DNA of 50,498 bases from a virus. Positions within the stretch are counted from its first letter, which is position 1. Each line of letters begins with the position of its first letter. Below, piece by piece: positions 37,436-45,937 of this stretch. The DNA lies in the IMG/VR virus record IMGVR_UViG_3300022751_000020, positions 1 to 50,498 of that record; one strand, given 5' to 3'. The translations under genes were made by a program, and so were the position numbers. Below the pieces are notes generated by a model, which searched no databases, had not been told where the DNA came from, and saw only the letters and a list, made by a program, of their open reading frames with translations.

Positions 37436-40177
37436 ATGGCCTTATCTCAACAAGTTCTTGACGCTCTAACCAATCTAGTCGGTCGCTGGAACACTCGCGT
37501 CAACGAACTCTCAAACTGGTTTGCAGGAACGGCCACTGGTGGTCCGGGTAATGACGGTATGTATCCGTTCACAGACGCGGCCGGAACCCAGACTCTTAAC
37601 CCGAGTATCGCTAAGATCATCTCTGATTCGGGTCTTGCAGGAGACTCGCATGAGCTACTGATCGTGGGTCACTTCAGTGATATTGCGAATGCGACCGTTC
37701 CTGTCACTAAGAGCACTATCATGACTCTGGGCTACTACGCTCCAGCAGATAGTGGTAACGCTCTGTATGTACGAGTGAATGCCTCGGCAGCCACACCCTA
37801 CTCTCATCTATACCGAATTCAAAGCGCTGATGGTCAGTGGTGGGAATATTCCGGAGACACCGCATGGGTTGAGCAATTCGGTGCTGTCGGTTACCACGCT
37901 CGGAAGTCTGTCCCCAATTCAAATATCCACGACAGCCTGATCAATTTTCAGGCAGCGATAGAATGGAACCGGAGTCGTACTCAGGGTATGATCGGCAGCC
38001 GTTCTTACGGTCGGTATATGTTCTCTGACACTCTTGTGATAGATCCTTCACGAGAAGGCTTTGAAGGGAACTCCTGCGTTCTCGACTGGAGGCTAAAGAC
38101 TTTCTATGATCCAGCAGCCCAGCCCGAACTTATCACCAATCCTAGCTTCAACAGCGGCGTGACAGGCTGGACTGTAACCACTAACACGACAGTTGCCCCG
38201 GTATTCACTGACGGTCGTCTAGACTTTTACCCACCCAATGATCCGGAATCTACCGAGTATCTTGAAATAGGCCAGATGGTCACTTGCGCCGTCGGCGACA
38301 CTCTCATGATAGAGGTAGAGTTTGAAGAAATCCGAACTCGTCAAGTTTCCTTCAACACCTTTCGTAGTGTTCTGTTCACCTTGCGCCGAAATAATGGTAC
38401 TTCGGCAAACAACAACATCGGAATCGGACCACTTCAGACTACTCTCGGTACTGCGACTAATCTACAGTCTCAATACGCTGCGGGTAAGATATTTCGTTAC
38501 ACTGCTTCTGTGGCGACTGCTAATCCCTATCTACGTATTCAGACCAACGCCGACGTCTCAATCAAAAGTGTTTCGGTTAAGGTTAAGCCGAAGAACACCT
38601 GTATTCTTCTTCGCACTAGCAGCGTCGCCGAAGGTGGTCAGCTTCGCGGTCATAACTACAAGGATATGCGCAACTTCAAGATCACCGGCAAGGCCGGGGT
38701 AGAACGCGATTGGGGCGTCGGGATGGAGCTCGATACGCCACACGATGGTCTGTCCAGTCGTGTCAACATCTACAACATGGACATCTCAGACAACCTTGGT
38801 ATCGGCCTACTGTTCGGCAACCGAGCATACCTGATGAACTTCTACTCGTGTCGTATTGTTACTCGAGACATCAATATTGACAGCTATACCCAGACTGACG
38901 ACGCAGGTGAGAACATCGTGTTCTACGGAGGCAACTCGGGCGGCGGTCGTATCGGGGTTCGTAATGAAGGTGCTATGGCACTTTACTTCTTCGGTCATTC
39001 TATTGACTTCGCAGGTGAAAGCTGGCTGGTAGGGGGTCTTATCCACTTCGAGGCTGGGTGGTTGGAAATCAACGTCAACAGTATTGATCCAGGTGAATAC
39101 TTGATCAAGGCTACCAAGGGTACGATCTCACTCAGTAAGACTCGTATTACCTTCGGCGGGTCTGCTACTGAGGAGCCTGTCGGGGAAGCAGCATACTATG
39201 TCGCCAAAGGCGCGATCCTTAAGATGGATGTGCTGTATCCGTATAACTCTCGTGGTTACTCAAAGGCTATGTGCGCCGGCGAAGGTCGGTTCGAGCACAA
39301 CAGTCTCGGCGGCGAAAACAAGGCGATCTCCTCAATCGCTATGCGTAACGTAGATCACAACATCCTCGGTCGCGCAGGGTATTTTGAAGGGACCAAACCC
39401 GGCTTCCTGATGTGGACGGAATCTACTGACGCTCGGTCACAAATTAGTCGGGAGCTTGTCGGTTTTCACACTGTTGCTAATACGACCTCTACTTTCTACA
39501 GAGGGCAGCGACTCATCACCGTCGCCAGCACGGCTGGCATGAGTATCGGCTGTGTGGTGACCGGCGACGGTATTCAGCCAGATACGATAGTCCTAGTCAT
39601 TGATCCTATAGCGAAGACTCTCGTCTTGAGTAAAGCTGTCGTCAAGTCGGTCACAGATTCTACCGTAAGAATCGGCAGCCCTAACCCTTCTGGCATAGCT
39701 GGATTTGAGTTGAGTAACGTGGATCATCGTACAACCGACAACGCGGGTGTCCAGGGACTTCACATCTTCAAGCAGGGCATTGGCGGCATCGGCTCTCTTA
39801 AGCTCCAGTTCGCCTGTCCTATTGACGCCTTTCGCACAGTCGGCGCAGAATGGTTCTACAAGATTCCTGCTGGCGGAAGTGGTACAGCCGATGTCTACTT
39901 CACTTCGTACTTTGCGAATATCTATGACAACGGAGATAAGACGCCGTACATAGCTCAGCAGCAATTCATCAGTGATCTTCCGCAAACCGATCTTGATCTT
40001 GTCGCTGGCACTGACTGGATTCGGGTATCTAGTTCTACTGGTCGCATCGACGATAGTACGATACACGACGGGTACAGTCCATTCTGGGCTACTCACTTCC
40101 TGGTCACTCTCAACATGGCTTCAGCCCCAAACGGATTCCAGATGTTCATGGATGATTATCACGTTAATATGATCTAG
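37436..40177 (+). CDS. Tailspike with pectate-lyase-like beta-helix (913 aa)
   Basis: N-terminal 90 residues are an attachment part. Residues about 98-145 read MTLGYYAPADSGNALYVRVN, then QSADGQWWEYSGDTAWVEQF and GAVGYH, the standard neck of phage tailspikes before a right-handed beta-helix. INFQAAIEWNRSRT follows, the first helix cap. Residues about 215-380 contain an inserted carbohydrate-binding-like domain (ELITNPSFNSGVTGWTV, a CBM pattern). The rest is beta-helix repeats and a C-terminal domain. Such proteins bind and often cleave surface polysaccharide. It ends in TAG. Confidence 0.8.
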   Translation: MALSQQVLDALTNLVGRWNTRVNELSNWFAGTATGGPGNDGMYPFTDAAGTQTLNPSIAKIISDSGLAGDSHELLIVGHFSDIANATVPVTKSTIMTLGYYAPADSGNALYVRVNASAATPYSHLYRIQSADGQWWEYSGDTAWVEQFGAVGYHARKSVPNSNIHDSLINFQAAIEWNRSRTQGMIGSRSYGRYMFSDTLVIDPSREGFEGNSCVLDWRLKTFYDPAAQPELITNPSFNSGVTGWTVTTNTTVAPVFTDGRLDFYPPNDPESTEYLEIGQMVTCAVGDTLMIEVEFEEIRTRQVSFNTFRSVLFTLRRNNGTSANNNIGIGPLQTTLGTATNLQSQYAAGKIFRYTASVATANPYLRIQTNADVSIKSVSVKVKPKNTCILLRTSSVAEGGQLRGHNYKDMRNFKITGKAGVERDWGVGMELDTPHDGLSSRVNIYNMDISDNLGIGLLFGNRAYLMNFYSCRIVTRDINIDSYTQTDDAGENIVFYGGNSGGGRIGVRNEGAMALYFFGHSIDFAGESWLVGGLIHFEAGWLEINVNSIDPGEYLIKATKGTISLSKTRITFGGSATEEPVGEAAYYVAKGAILKMDVLYPYNSRGYSKAMCAGEGRFEHNSLGGENKAISSIAMRNVDHNILGRAGYFEGTKPGFLMWTESTDARSQISRELVGFHTVANTTSTFYRGQRLITVASTAGMSIGCVVTGDGIQPDTIVLVIDPIAKTLVLSKAVVKSVTDSTVRIGSPNPSGIAGFELSNVDHRTTDNAGVQGLHIFKQGIGGIGSLKLQFACPIDAFRTVGAEWFYKIPAGGSGTADVYFTSYFANIYDNGDKTPYIAQQQFISDLPQTDLDLVAGTDWIRVSSSTGRIDDSTIHDGYSPFWATHFLVTLNMASAPNGFQMFMDDYHVNMI

Positions 40178-40191
40178 TCAAGCGCAACTAC

Positions 40192-40219
40192 TTGTCATCT
40201 CTAGTTTTGCATGTTATGG
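40192..40219 (+). promoter_or_regulatory. Promoter before the lysis cassette
   Basis: TTGTCA (40192-40197), 16-base spacer, TTATGG (40214-40219), 25 bases before the lipoprotein ATG. Confidence 0.5.
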
Positions 40220-40243
40220 CAGGGTGTTCATAGGAGAATACTG

Positions 40244-40474
40244 ATGAACCGACTTATTATCTTCACCGCCCTCTTGGGTCTACTATCTTCATGCGGCGAA
40301 CCTCCGGCGGTAGATTCGCCAGCGGAACCTCAGGTGACTGAGGACGAAGTTGTCGCCGAATGTCTTCCTGAGGACTTCGATCGTCAAGGGTGTGAAAAGT
40401 TCGTAGAAGAACATCCGGAGCGTCTGGAAGAATATATTGAAGCGCGCCCTGAAGAGTTCCAACTCGCTAACTAA
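40244..40474 (+). CDS. Small lipoprotein (76 aa)
   Basis: ATG 40244 with AGGAG seven bases upstream. The signal peptide MNRLIIFTALLGLLSSCGEP ends in the lipobox LLSSC, so residue 17 would be lipidated. The mature part is very acidic with two more Cys (AECLPED, QGCEKF) and short helices (KFVEEHPERLEEYIEARPEE). It is distinct from the o-spanin at 40906. It could be a second lysis-related or a superinfection-exclusion lipoprotein. Confidence 0.7.
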   Translation: MNRLIIFTALLGLLSSCGEPPAVDSPAEPQVTEDEVVAECLPEDFDRQGCEKFVEEHPERLEEYIEARPEEFQLAN

Positions 40475-40485
40475 GGAGAAGTCCT

Positions 40486-40704
40486 GTGGACTACATCATC
40501 AATCGTCTGAAAGAAGCCTCGACCTGGGCCGGTATCGCCGTGTTCTTCGGCATGTTCGGTCTAGACAATGAGACTATCAACCGTATCGTTGACAATGCTC
40601 CGGCAGTAGTCACGGCTCTAGCTTCGCTCATTGCTATCTTCGCCCCGAGCCTTATCGGGAAGAAGACGGTAGTAGTAGAAACTCCGGCTCCCCCGGTACT
40701 TTGA
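40486..40704 (+). CDS. Holin (72 aa)
   Basis: GTG 40486 with AAGGAG six bases upstream. The pattern MDYIINRLKEASTWAGIAVF then FGMFGLDNETINRIVDNAPA and VVTALASLIAIFAPS matches a common small holin family with two membrane spans (LKEpSTWAGIaall...). Holins form inner-membrane holes that time lysis. Adjacent spanin genes confirm a lysis cassette. Confidence 0.85.
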   Translation: MDYIINRLKEASTWAGIAVFFGMFGLDNETINRIVDNAPAVVTALASLIAIFAPSLIGKKTVVVETPAPPVL

Positions 40705-40979
40705 TGTTCAATCAACTATATCTGGCAGGAGGGTTCTTCGGAGCTCTCCTGCTGGCAATCGTCCTCCTGATCCGGACTGGTCGTAAACAGCGCCAAGCTG
40801 AAAGCGAAAAGGCTGCGGCTCAGGAATATACTGAACAGGTAATTCAGCATCACGAAGCCGTTGTTGAACAGACCCAAGAAATACTTGAAGATGTGGAGAA
40901 AGTCAATGAGACTGAAGATCGCCTCAAGTCTGATCCTGCTTACTCTGGCTGGGTGCGAGATCGATTCACCCGGGATTGA
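40704..40979 (+). CDS. Inner-membrane spanin (Rz-like, 91 aa)
   Basis: ATG 40704 in a TGATG overlap with the holin. One N-terminal span (residues about 4-24, LYLAGGFFGALLLAIVLLIR), then a long periplasmic coiled coil (RQAESEKAAAQEYTEQVIQH, EAVVEQTQEILEDVEKVNET). The o-spanin gene starts inside it in another frame, as in lambda Rz/Rz1. The pair links inner and outer membranes and completes lysis. Confidence 0.85.
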   Translation: MFNQLYLAGGFFGALLLAIVLLIRTGRKQRQAESEKAAAQEYTEQVIQHHEAVVEQTQEILEDVEKVNETEDRLKSDPAYSGWVRDRFTRD

Positions 40980-41139
40980 TCCTCTGCCACTTCCGCCGGT
41001 TGATACTTTCTGCGTCTTCTACAAGCCTGTCTATACTTCAGCCAGTGATACTTCTCAGACCAGAGACGATGTCAACCGCAACAACGCAGTCTGGCTAGAA
41101 CGCTGCACCGAGGAGAGGTTTCCAGGAGATGTCTATTAA
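40906..41139 (+). CDS. Outer-membrane spanin lipoprotein (Rz1-like, 77 aa)
   Basis: ATG 40906, preceded by GGAGAAAG, begins within the i-spanin gene. The signal peptide MRLKIASSLILLTLAGCEID has lipobox LAGC; then a Pro-rich linker (PGIDPLPLPPVDTFC) and the family-typical YTSASDTSQTRDDVNRNNAV then WLERC. It would be anchored to the outer membrane and bind the i-spanin. A partial overlap of 74 bases makes it an overlapping, not fully embedded, pair. Confidence 0.85.
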   Translation: MRLKIASSLILLTLAGCEIDSPGIDPLPLPPVDTFCVFYKPVYTSASDTSQTRDDVNRNNAVWLERCTEERFPGDVY

Positions 41140-41494
41140 CCTTTCCCTTCTGGTATTCTCTACCAAGGAATTCCGTACCGAGACCGTAGAAGACGCCTCT
41201 GTCGTAGTTCGCCATCCATTGGCCGTGGAACTCATCCATAGTACCTTAATCAAGAATAAGGCCGACGCTATAACCTTCGGTACTCAGGTTCTGAATCTTA
41301 GGAAAGTCGATAGTTGGACGTGGGTCTGCCAGATACTCAAAGAGAAGTATCCTCTTCTGGAAATCGGGCAGACGATCACTATTGTTCACCCCCGGTTCAA
41401 CTTATCGGCTGGGAAGAACTTCATAATAAAGGGTCTTAAGAAAGACTCAAGCTCTCTGTTTTACGATCTCCAGCTGTTCGGACCGCAACCATGA
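41129..41494 (+). CDS. Tail-type beta protein after the lysis cassette (121 aa)
   Basis: ATG 41129 overlaps the o-spanin stop, with GAGGAG about 15 bases upstream. A beta-rich protein: NLSLLVFSTKEFRTETVEDA, GTQVLNLRKVDSWTWVCQIL, LEIGQTITIVHPRFNLSAGK. The GQTITIVHPRF phrase recalls tail-tip or hub beta domains of phage minor tail proteins. It overlaps the next gene by ATGA. Role inferred only. Confidence 0.6.
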   Translation: MSINLSLLVFSTKEFRTETVEDASVVVRHPLAVELIHSTLIKNKADAITFGTQVLNLRKVDSWTWVCQILKEKYPLLEIGQTITIVHPRFNLSAGKNFIIKGLKKDSSSLFYDLQLFGPQP

Positions 41495-42330
41495 GTATCC
41501 TATTCGCAGCACCCATTGAGCAGTTTCCGCGACACCTGGAGTTCGCTAGTTCTCCGACCTGCTCGGTAGCTGACGCCAACTTCCCAGCAGCTAATCTTCG
41601 GTCCATGGACCCCACTCATGTTCTGAAGACGACCGGTCCGGTGGCTACGATCAACTGGGACTTCGGCGCTGCTCGAGAGTTTGATGTTGTCGCCCTCCTT
41701 CATAATTCACTCAGCTATAAGGCCCTGTGGGTCATATCCGCCAGTACTGACGGTTCTGTCTACACCACGTTAGCGGCTTCTAATCCTGCCGCTGCTCATC
41801 TAGAGTCTGTACCAGGATCTTGGTCTGGGGAGATTAATGATCCTCGAAGGTCGGTTCTACTCCGCAACAAGAGCTTCTGGGTGTCCCCGACTGTACGTAC
41901 CTTTCGGTATCTACGAATCCTCGTAACCGGAGACGCTACCTTAGATCCCACGTTCACGGCCGGACGTCTATTCGTAGGTAAGAAGTTCGTGCCTTCTACC
42001 GGCTGGCAGTATGGTTCTAGTATCGGGTTCCAAGATCTTTCCCCCAGAGAGCGTTCGGATCGAGGCGTTCTACTCACTGATCCTAGAGATCCAATCATAA
42101 CCGCTTCCGTCAAAATGGAGTTCCTGAATAAGACAGAACTCATGGATCATATCTACGAGTTCAACTACTGGCGGGGGTCTGGTCGAGAATTTTTTGCTTG
42201 TCTAGACGTAGAAGATGTGGCAAGGTTGCAAAAGAATATACTATACTGCACGATTACTGAAGGTCGAACCATCACCTTTGATGCGTTCAACACACACAGT
42301 CAAACGTGGATACTAGAAAGCATAGCGTGA
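41491..42330 (+). CDS. Putative minor tail protein (279 aa)
   Basis: ATGA overlap. The N-terminal half is a discoidin-like beta domain (NLRSMDPTHVLKTTGPVATI, NWDFGAAREFDVVALLHNSL, TFRYLRILVTGD), a fold that often binds carbohydrates. The C-terminal half (LFVGKKFVPSTGWQYGSSIG, YEFNYWRGSGREFFACLDVE) is typical of phage tail attachment proteins. Its position between lysis genes and a helicase is unusual for a tail gene. It overlaps the helicase start by GTGA. Confidence 0.7.
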   Translation: MSILFAAPIEQFPRHLEFASSPTCSVADANFPAANLRSMDPTHVLKTTGPVATINWDFGAAREFDVVALLHNSLSYKALWVISASTDGSVYTTLAASNPAAAHLESVPGSWSGEINDPRRSVLLRNKSFWVSPTVRTFRYLRILVTGDATLDPTFTAGRLFVGKKFVPSTGWQYGSSIGFQDLSPRERSDRGVLLTDPRDPIITASVKMEFLNKTELMDHIYEFNYWRGSGREFFACLDVEDVARLQKNILYCTITEGRTITFDAFNTHSQTWILESIA

Positions 42331-44063
42331 CCTCTGTAATCATAGACTCTGATGATAAGAAAGCGTGGATTCTCGGAAGAGTTCCTCCGCACGTCTTTAA
42401 CGCTCTTACAGACCTTCCAGGACGCAAGAAGTACGTTAGGGGCACCCCTTACTTTGAGCTTTCTCGAGCCAACCTAGAGTTTCTCGATAGCCGCCTAGAG
42501 GACATCCAATGGCGCGGCCCTGCCAAGCAGCTTGCGTTGGACTATCAACAGCGTCGTATTGAAGAACGGGAAACTCGTGTTCGTCGACATGAGTTGTTGG
42601 CTTCGGTAGCCTTCCCGTTCAAGCATCAGCCTTACGAGCATCAAAACCAAGCGTTCGCTCTGGCCCGAGGCAAGACTGCATTTGGCTACTTCATGGAGAT
42701 GGGCACAGGTAAGACCAAGGTCACCCTGGATGATGCCGCTGATCTCTACCTCAACGGGGGCGATAATGGGAAGATAGATACTCTCGTTATTATCGCACCT
42801 AACGGGGTTCATGCTCAGTGGGTGAACGAGCAGGTTCCAGAGCATCTTAGCCCTATGGTCCCTTGGTGCGGGGCGTACACGGTTGCAAGCCCTAGTCTTG
42901 AAGAAGGCCGCAGAATGGGCAAAACACTGGCCTTTAAGGAGGGTCTCAGGGTATTTGCGATTCACATTGATATGATGTCATATCCCAAGGGTCTTAAGCT
43001 GCTCCGGGAACTTCTCCTGTCTTCAAACGTCATGCTGGTCATTGACGAAAGTAGCCGAATTAAGGACGACAGTTCCAAGCGTACTAAGAATCTTCTTGAG
43101 CTCGGTAAGCTGGCAAAGTATCGCCGCATTCTGACCGGCACCCCTATTTCACAGGGTGTGGAAGATCTATACAGTCAGTTTATGTTCTTAGATCCGCAGA
43201 TTCTCGGGTACAATAGTTTCTACGCTTTTAGGAATCACTTCTGCCGTATGGGTGGGTTCCGAGGTAAAGCTATCGTCGGCTATATGAACGAGGACGAACT
43301 CAAGAAGAAGATCGATTCGTACACCTACCGAGTTCTCAAGACAGACTGCCTGGATCTCCCCGAGAAGAACTTTATTCGCCAGGAAGTTCTGTTCACTGAG
43401 GAGCAGCGTTCGGTCTATAAGCAGATGAAGAAGGACTTCTTCCTAGAGCTGGAGGAGGGTGTTCTTACTGCCCGTATGGCCCTAACTCGTCTTATTCGTC
43501 TTCAGCAACTGGTTAGTGGCTTCATCTGGAAGCGCGAGAAGAAAGACGAGAACGGAAAAGTCGTGGAACCTGAAATGTATCAGGAGTTCCCCAATCAACG
43601 TGTCGCCCGCACGATCGAGATCATCCAGGCAGCTACCGACAAGGTGATCGTCTGGATGAAGTTTGAAGGGGATCATCGCCTTTTGACTAAGGCTCTTGAC
43701 GACGCCAAGATCGGATACGTAGACTATGTCGGCTCGACTCCGAAAGAAGACCGTAAGCCGAACATTGATAAGTTTCGTAATGATCCGAATATCAAGGTGT
43801 TTCTCAGTACTCCGAAGACTGGCGGTATTGGCCTTAACCTCACAGCCGCATCTGAAGTCATTTGGTACAGCCGGGACTTCTCCCTGGAGAACGAGTTGCA
43901 GGCCAATGACCGCTGCCACCGCATTGGTCAGACTCGTACAGTCAACTATCACATGCTGGTGACTCCAGGCACTGTGGATGAGCGTATTGACAAACTGCTT
44001 CGGTCAAAGAAGTCCGTAGCCGAGAATTTAATTGACATAAGGGATCTCTTCGCCGATGAGTAA
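42327..44063 (+). CDS. SNF2-type DEAD/DEAH helicase (578 aa)
   Basis: GTG 42327 in a GTGA overlap. A 100-residue N-terminal domain precedes two RecA-like domains: Q-region KHQPYEHQNQAFALA, Walker A EMGTGKTK (about residues 124-131), motif II VIDESSRIKD (D240), motif III LTGTPISQG, motif V STPKTGGIGLNLTAASEVIW and motif VI ELQANDRCHRIGQTR (about 523-537). The DESS in place of DEAH is a variant common in phage SNF2 members. It is an ATP-driven double-stranded DNA translocase, likely for replication, recombination or remodelling, and heads the replication module. Confidence 0.93.
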   Translation: MTSVIIDSDDKKAWILGRVPPHVFNALTDLPGRKKYVRGTPYFELSRANLEFLDSRLEDIQWRGPAKQLALDYQQRRIEERETRVRRHELLASVAFPFKHQPYEHQNQAFALARGKTAFGYFMEMGTGKTKVTLDDAADLYLNGGDNGKIDTLVIIAPNGVHAQWVNEQVPEHLSPMVPWCGAYTVASPSLEEGRRMGKTLAFKEGLRVFAIHIDMMSYPKGLKLLRELLLSSNVMLVIDESSRIKDDSSKRTKNLLELGKLAKYRRILTGTPISQGVEDLYSQFMFLDPQILGYNSFYAFRNHFCRMGGFRGKAIVGYMNEDELKKKIDSYTYRVLKTDCLDLPEKNFIRQEVLFTEEQRSVYKQMKKDFFLELEEGVLTARMALTRLIRLQQLVSGFIWKREKKDENGKVVEPEMYQEFPNQRVARTIEIIQAATDKVIVWMKFEGDHRLLTKALDDAKIGYVDYVGSTPKEDRKPNIDKFRNDPNIKVFLSTPKTGGIGLNLTAASEVIWYSRDFSLENELQANDRCHRIGQTRTVNYHMLVTPGTVDERIDKLLRSKKSVAENLIDIRDLFADE

Positions 44064-44412
44064 GGTCTATGTATTGCAGGCCACTCGGTTTCAAGCCGAC
44101 GTCAGCCCTGCCGCCGTTTACGGGGATATTGTCTTTGTGCTTTCTGCCGGAGATCGTACATGCTCTAATCCAGAAGCCTCTATGGATAAGTTATTCCAGG
44201 CTCTTGAGAAATTCAACTACAAAGAAGACTTTATTGTCTGGGCCGGAGGCGATCCTCTTTCGGCCATCTTAGCCGGAATGATTCTCTCCGAGCTAGGTAT
44301 CACTAAATTTCGCTTTTTGCGTTTTGAGAAAAGCCATGCTAGTAAACCGGGACAGCCGGTAAGTGGCTTCTACTCCCCGATAGAAGTATGCCTTGATGCT
44401 GCGGAGGACTAA
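44056..44412 (+). CDS. Hypothetical protein downstream of helicase (118 aa)
   Basis: Starts inside the helicase end (eight-base overlap). A compact alpha/beta protein: SKVYVLQATRFQADVSPAAV, GDIVFVLSAGDRTCSNPEAS, DFIVWAGGDPLSAILAGMIL. The phrase VWAGGDPLSAILAG occurs in small unnamed phage proteins near replication genes. No catalytic motif is evident. Confidence 0.7.
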   Translation: MSKVYVLQATRFQADVSPAAVYGDIVFVLSAGDRTCSNPEASMDKLFQALEKFNYKEDFIVWAGGDPLSAILAGMILSELGITKFRFLRFEKSHASKPGQPVSGFYSPIEVCLDAAED

Positions 44413-44414
44413 CA

Positions 44415-44963
44415 GTGACAGATACTGATGTAGACTTTTTTGAAGAAGACGAAAATACCAACGGGATTGAGAAGTTCAAAGCAGAGGTGACAAACCTTGC
44501 TCGCGAACATCGTCGCCTCGGCGGCGAAGTCGACGAGCTCAAGGAGAAGATGAAGAAGCTAGTTGCTCGTCAGGCTATCATTGAGACGCGGGAATTGCCT
44601 GACCTTCTCCAGCAGGCAGGCGTCAAAGAGATAACAACTCTGGAAGGTCTCAAGGTCACCACGAAGTTCATTGTCGGTGGGATTCCAGCGGAGTCCAAGG
44701 AGGAGGCGTTCGCTTGGCTAGATTCCAATGGTCACTCTGACCTAATCAAGCGCAATCTCAGTCTCGCGTTTGATAAAGGTGCTACTGAACAGGCCGAGAA
44801 GGCCAAGGCCCAGCTCGTGGAGATGGGATTCGATCCGGCACTTAAGCTGGACGTTCATCCTCAGACCTTCATGGCATTTGCTCGCACCCAGATCATGAAT
44901 GGGAAGATGCTGCCGCTTGACAAGTGGGGATGTTTCTATGGCGACAAGGCGGTCATCAAGTAA
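44415..44963 (+). CDS. Coiled-coil replication-associated phage protein (182 aa)
   Basis: GTG 44415 with GGAGG eight bases upstream. Residues about 18-60 are a coiled coil (FKAEVTNLAREHRRLGGEVD, ELKEKMKKLVARQAIIETRE), then LPDLLQQAGVKEITTLEGLK and a compact C-terminal domain with EAFAWLDSNGHSDLIKRNL. This layout is frequent in siphophage replication modules beside ssDNA-binding-like genes. Activity not known. Confidence 0.75.
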   Translation: MTDTDVDFFEEDENTNGIEKFKAEVTNLAREHRRLGGEVDELKEKMKKLVARQAIIETRELPDLLQQAGVKEITTLEGLKVTTKFIVGGIPAESKEEAFAWLDSNGHSDLIKRNLSLAFDKGATEQAEKAKAQLVEMGFDPALKLDVHPQTFMAFARTQIMNGKMLPLDKWGCFYGDKAVIK

Positions 44964-44989
44964 TTATTTACCGGCGACTAAAATATCGC

Positions 44990-45017
44990 TTGCCTACTGA
45001 GCAGTAGGCTTTATAGT
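44990..45017 (+). promoter_or_regulatory. Promoter before the gene at 45064
   Basis: TTGCCT (44990-44995), 16-base spacer, TATAGT (45012-45017). The spacer contains an inverted CCTACTGAGCAGTAGG hairpin, which could serve as an operator. Confidence 0.6.
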
Positions 45018-45063
45018 GAAAGTCCTGGCGGTAAGCTAGTGGACTGAAAATAAAGGAACGAAA

Positions 45064-45909
45064 ATGGCAGCTAAGAAGGACGATACTCCGGCCCCAGACG
45101 AGGCCACAGAATCCACCGCTCTAGCGGCTTCCCAGACAGGTACGGATCTCTTGGACAGCGAAGAGGATGATTTCTTCTCCGGTGCCGGCGAGGGGCTTGA
45201 GGACTTTGAACAGTCCGACATGCTCATTCCGTACGTTCGCATCATCCAAGCACTTTCCAAGGAAGTGCAGAAGAACCATGCGAAGTACATCAAGGGCGCC
45301 GAACAGGGCTTCTTCGTCAACTCAGCTACTCGCAAGCTGATGGACGGTGAAAAGGGCTTCCTCGCTATTCCGGTGAGCTTCGGCCATCGCTATATGGCCT
45401 GGAAACCGAACAACGGCGGACCAGCACACGATTACGGTGATGATCCGACGGTGTACAACGCGACTCCCGAAAATGAAAAGCGTAAGCGAATTGATGCCGA
45501 CGGCAATGAACTCGTAGACGCTATGCAATACTTCGTGATTCTCGTCGATGAAGAAACCGGCGAGTACGAAATGGCGGTTCTCAACTTTGCTGCGAGTCAG
45601 GCAAAGAAGGGTCGTGGATGGGCCAGTACCATCAACAATCGCATGGAACGCCATCCTGGAACGGGTAAAACTATCCGTCCAGCGATCTACTTCTACTCGT
45701 ACAAGATCACCACTCAGCCCGAATCCAACGATCAGGGCTCTTGGTACGGATTCCTCATTGAGGAAGGTGCGAAGGTGAAGGATCTTCCCAACGGAAAGGA
45801 AATCTTCACTCAGGCAAAGCAACTCCGCGAACGGATTACCGCTGGCGAAGTGAAGGCAGCGGTGGAAAACCCTGCCGATGACGACAACGACGGAACCACC
45901 GCGTTCTGA
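45064..45909 (+). CDS. Putative ssDNA-binding-like phage protein (281 aa)
   Basis: AAAGGA before ATG 45064. An acidic N-terminal tail (LLDSEEDDFFSGAGEGLEDF) precedes MLIPYVRIIQALSKEVQKN, GAEQGFFVNSATRKLMDGEK and a beta-rich core GFLAIPVSFGHRYMAWKPNN. The end is very acidic (PADDDNDGTTAF), as in single-stranded DNA-binding proteins. The family is common in siphophages next to helicase, exonuclease or coiled-coil genes and is thought to act in DNA metabolism; the ssDNA-binding role is inferred. Confidence 0.7.
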   Translation: MAAKKDDTPAPDEATESTALAASQTGTDLLDSEEDDFFSGAGEGLEDFEQSDMLIPYVRIIQALSKEVQKNHAKYIKGAEQGFFVNSATRKLMDGEKGFLAIPVSFGHRYMAWKPNNGGPAHDYGDDPTVYNATPENEKRKRIDADGNELVDAMQYFVILVDEETGEYEMAVLNFAASQAKKGRGWASTINNRMERHPGTGKTIRPAIYFYSYKITTQPESNDQGSWYGFLIEEGAKVKDLPNGKEIFTQAKQLRERITAGEVKAAVENPADDDNDGTTAF

Positions 45910-45937
45910 TACTTTCAACCCAAGAAGGAATATGAAG

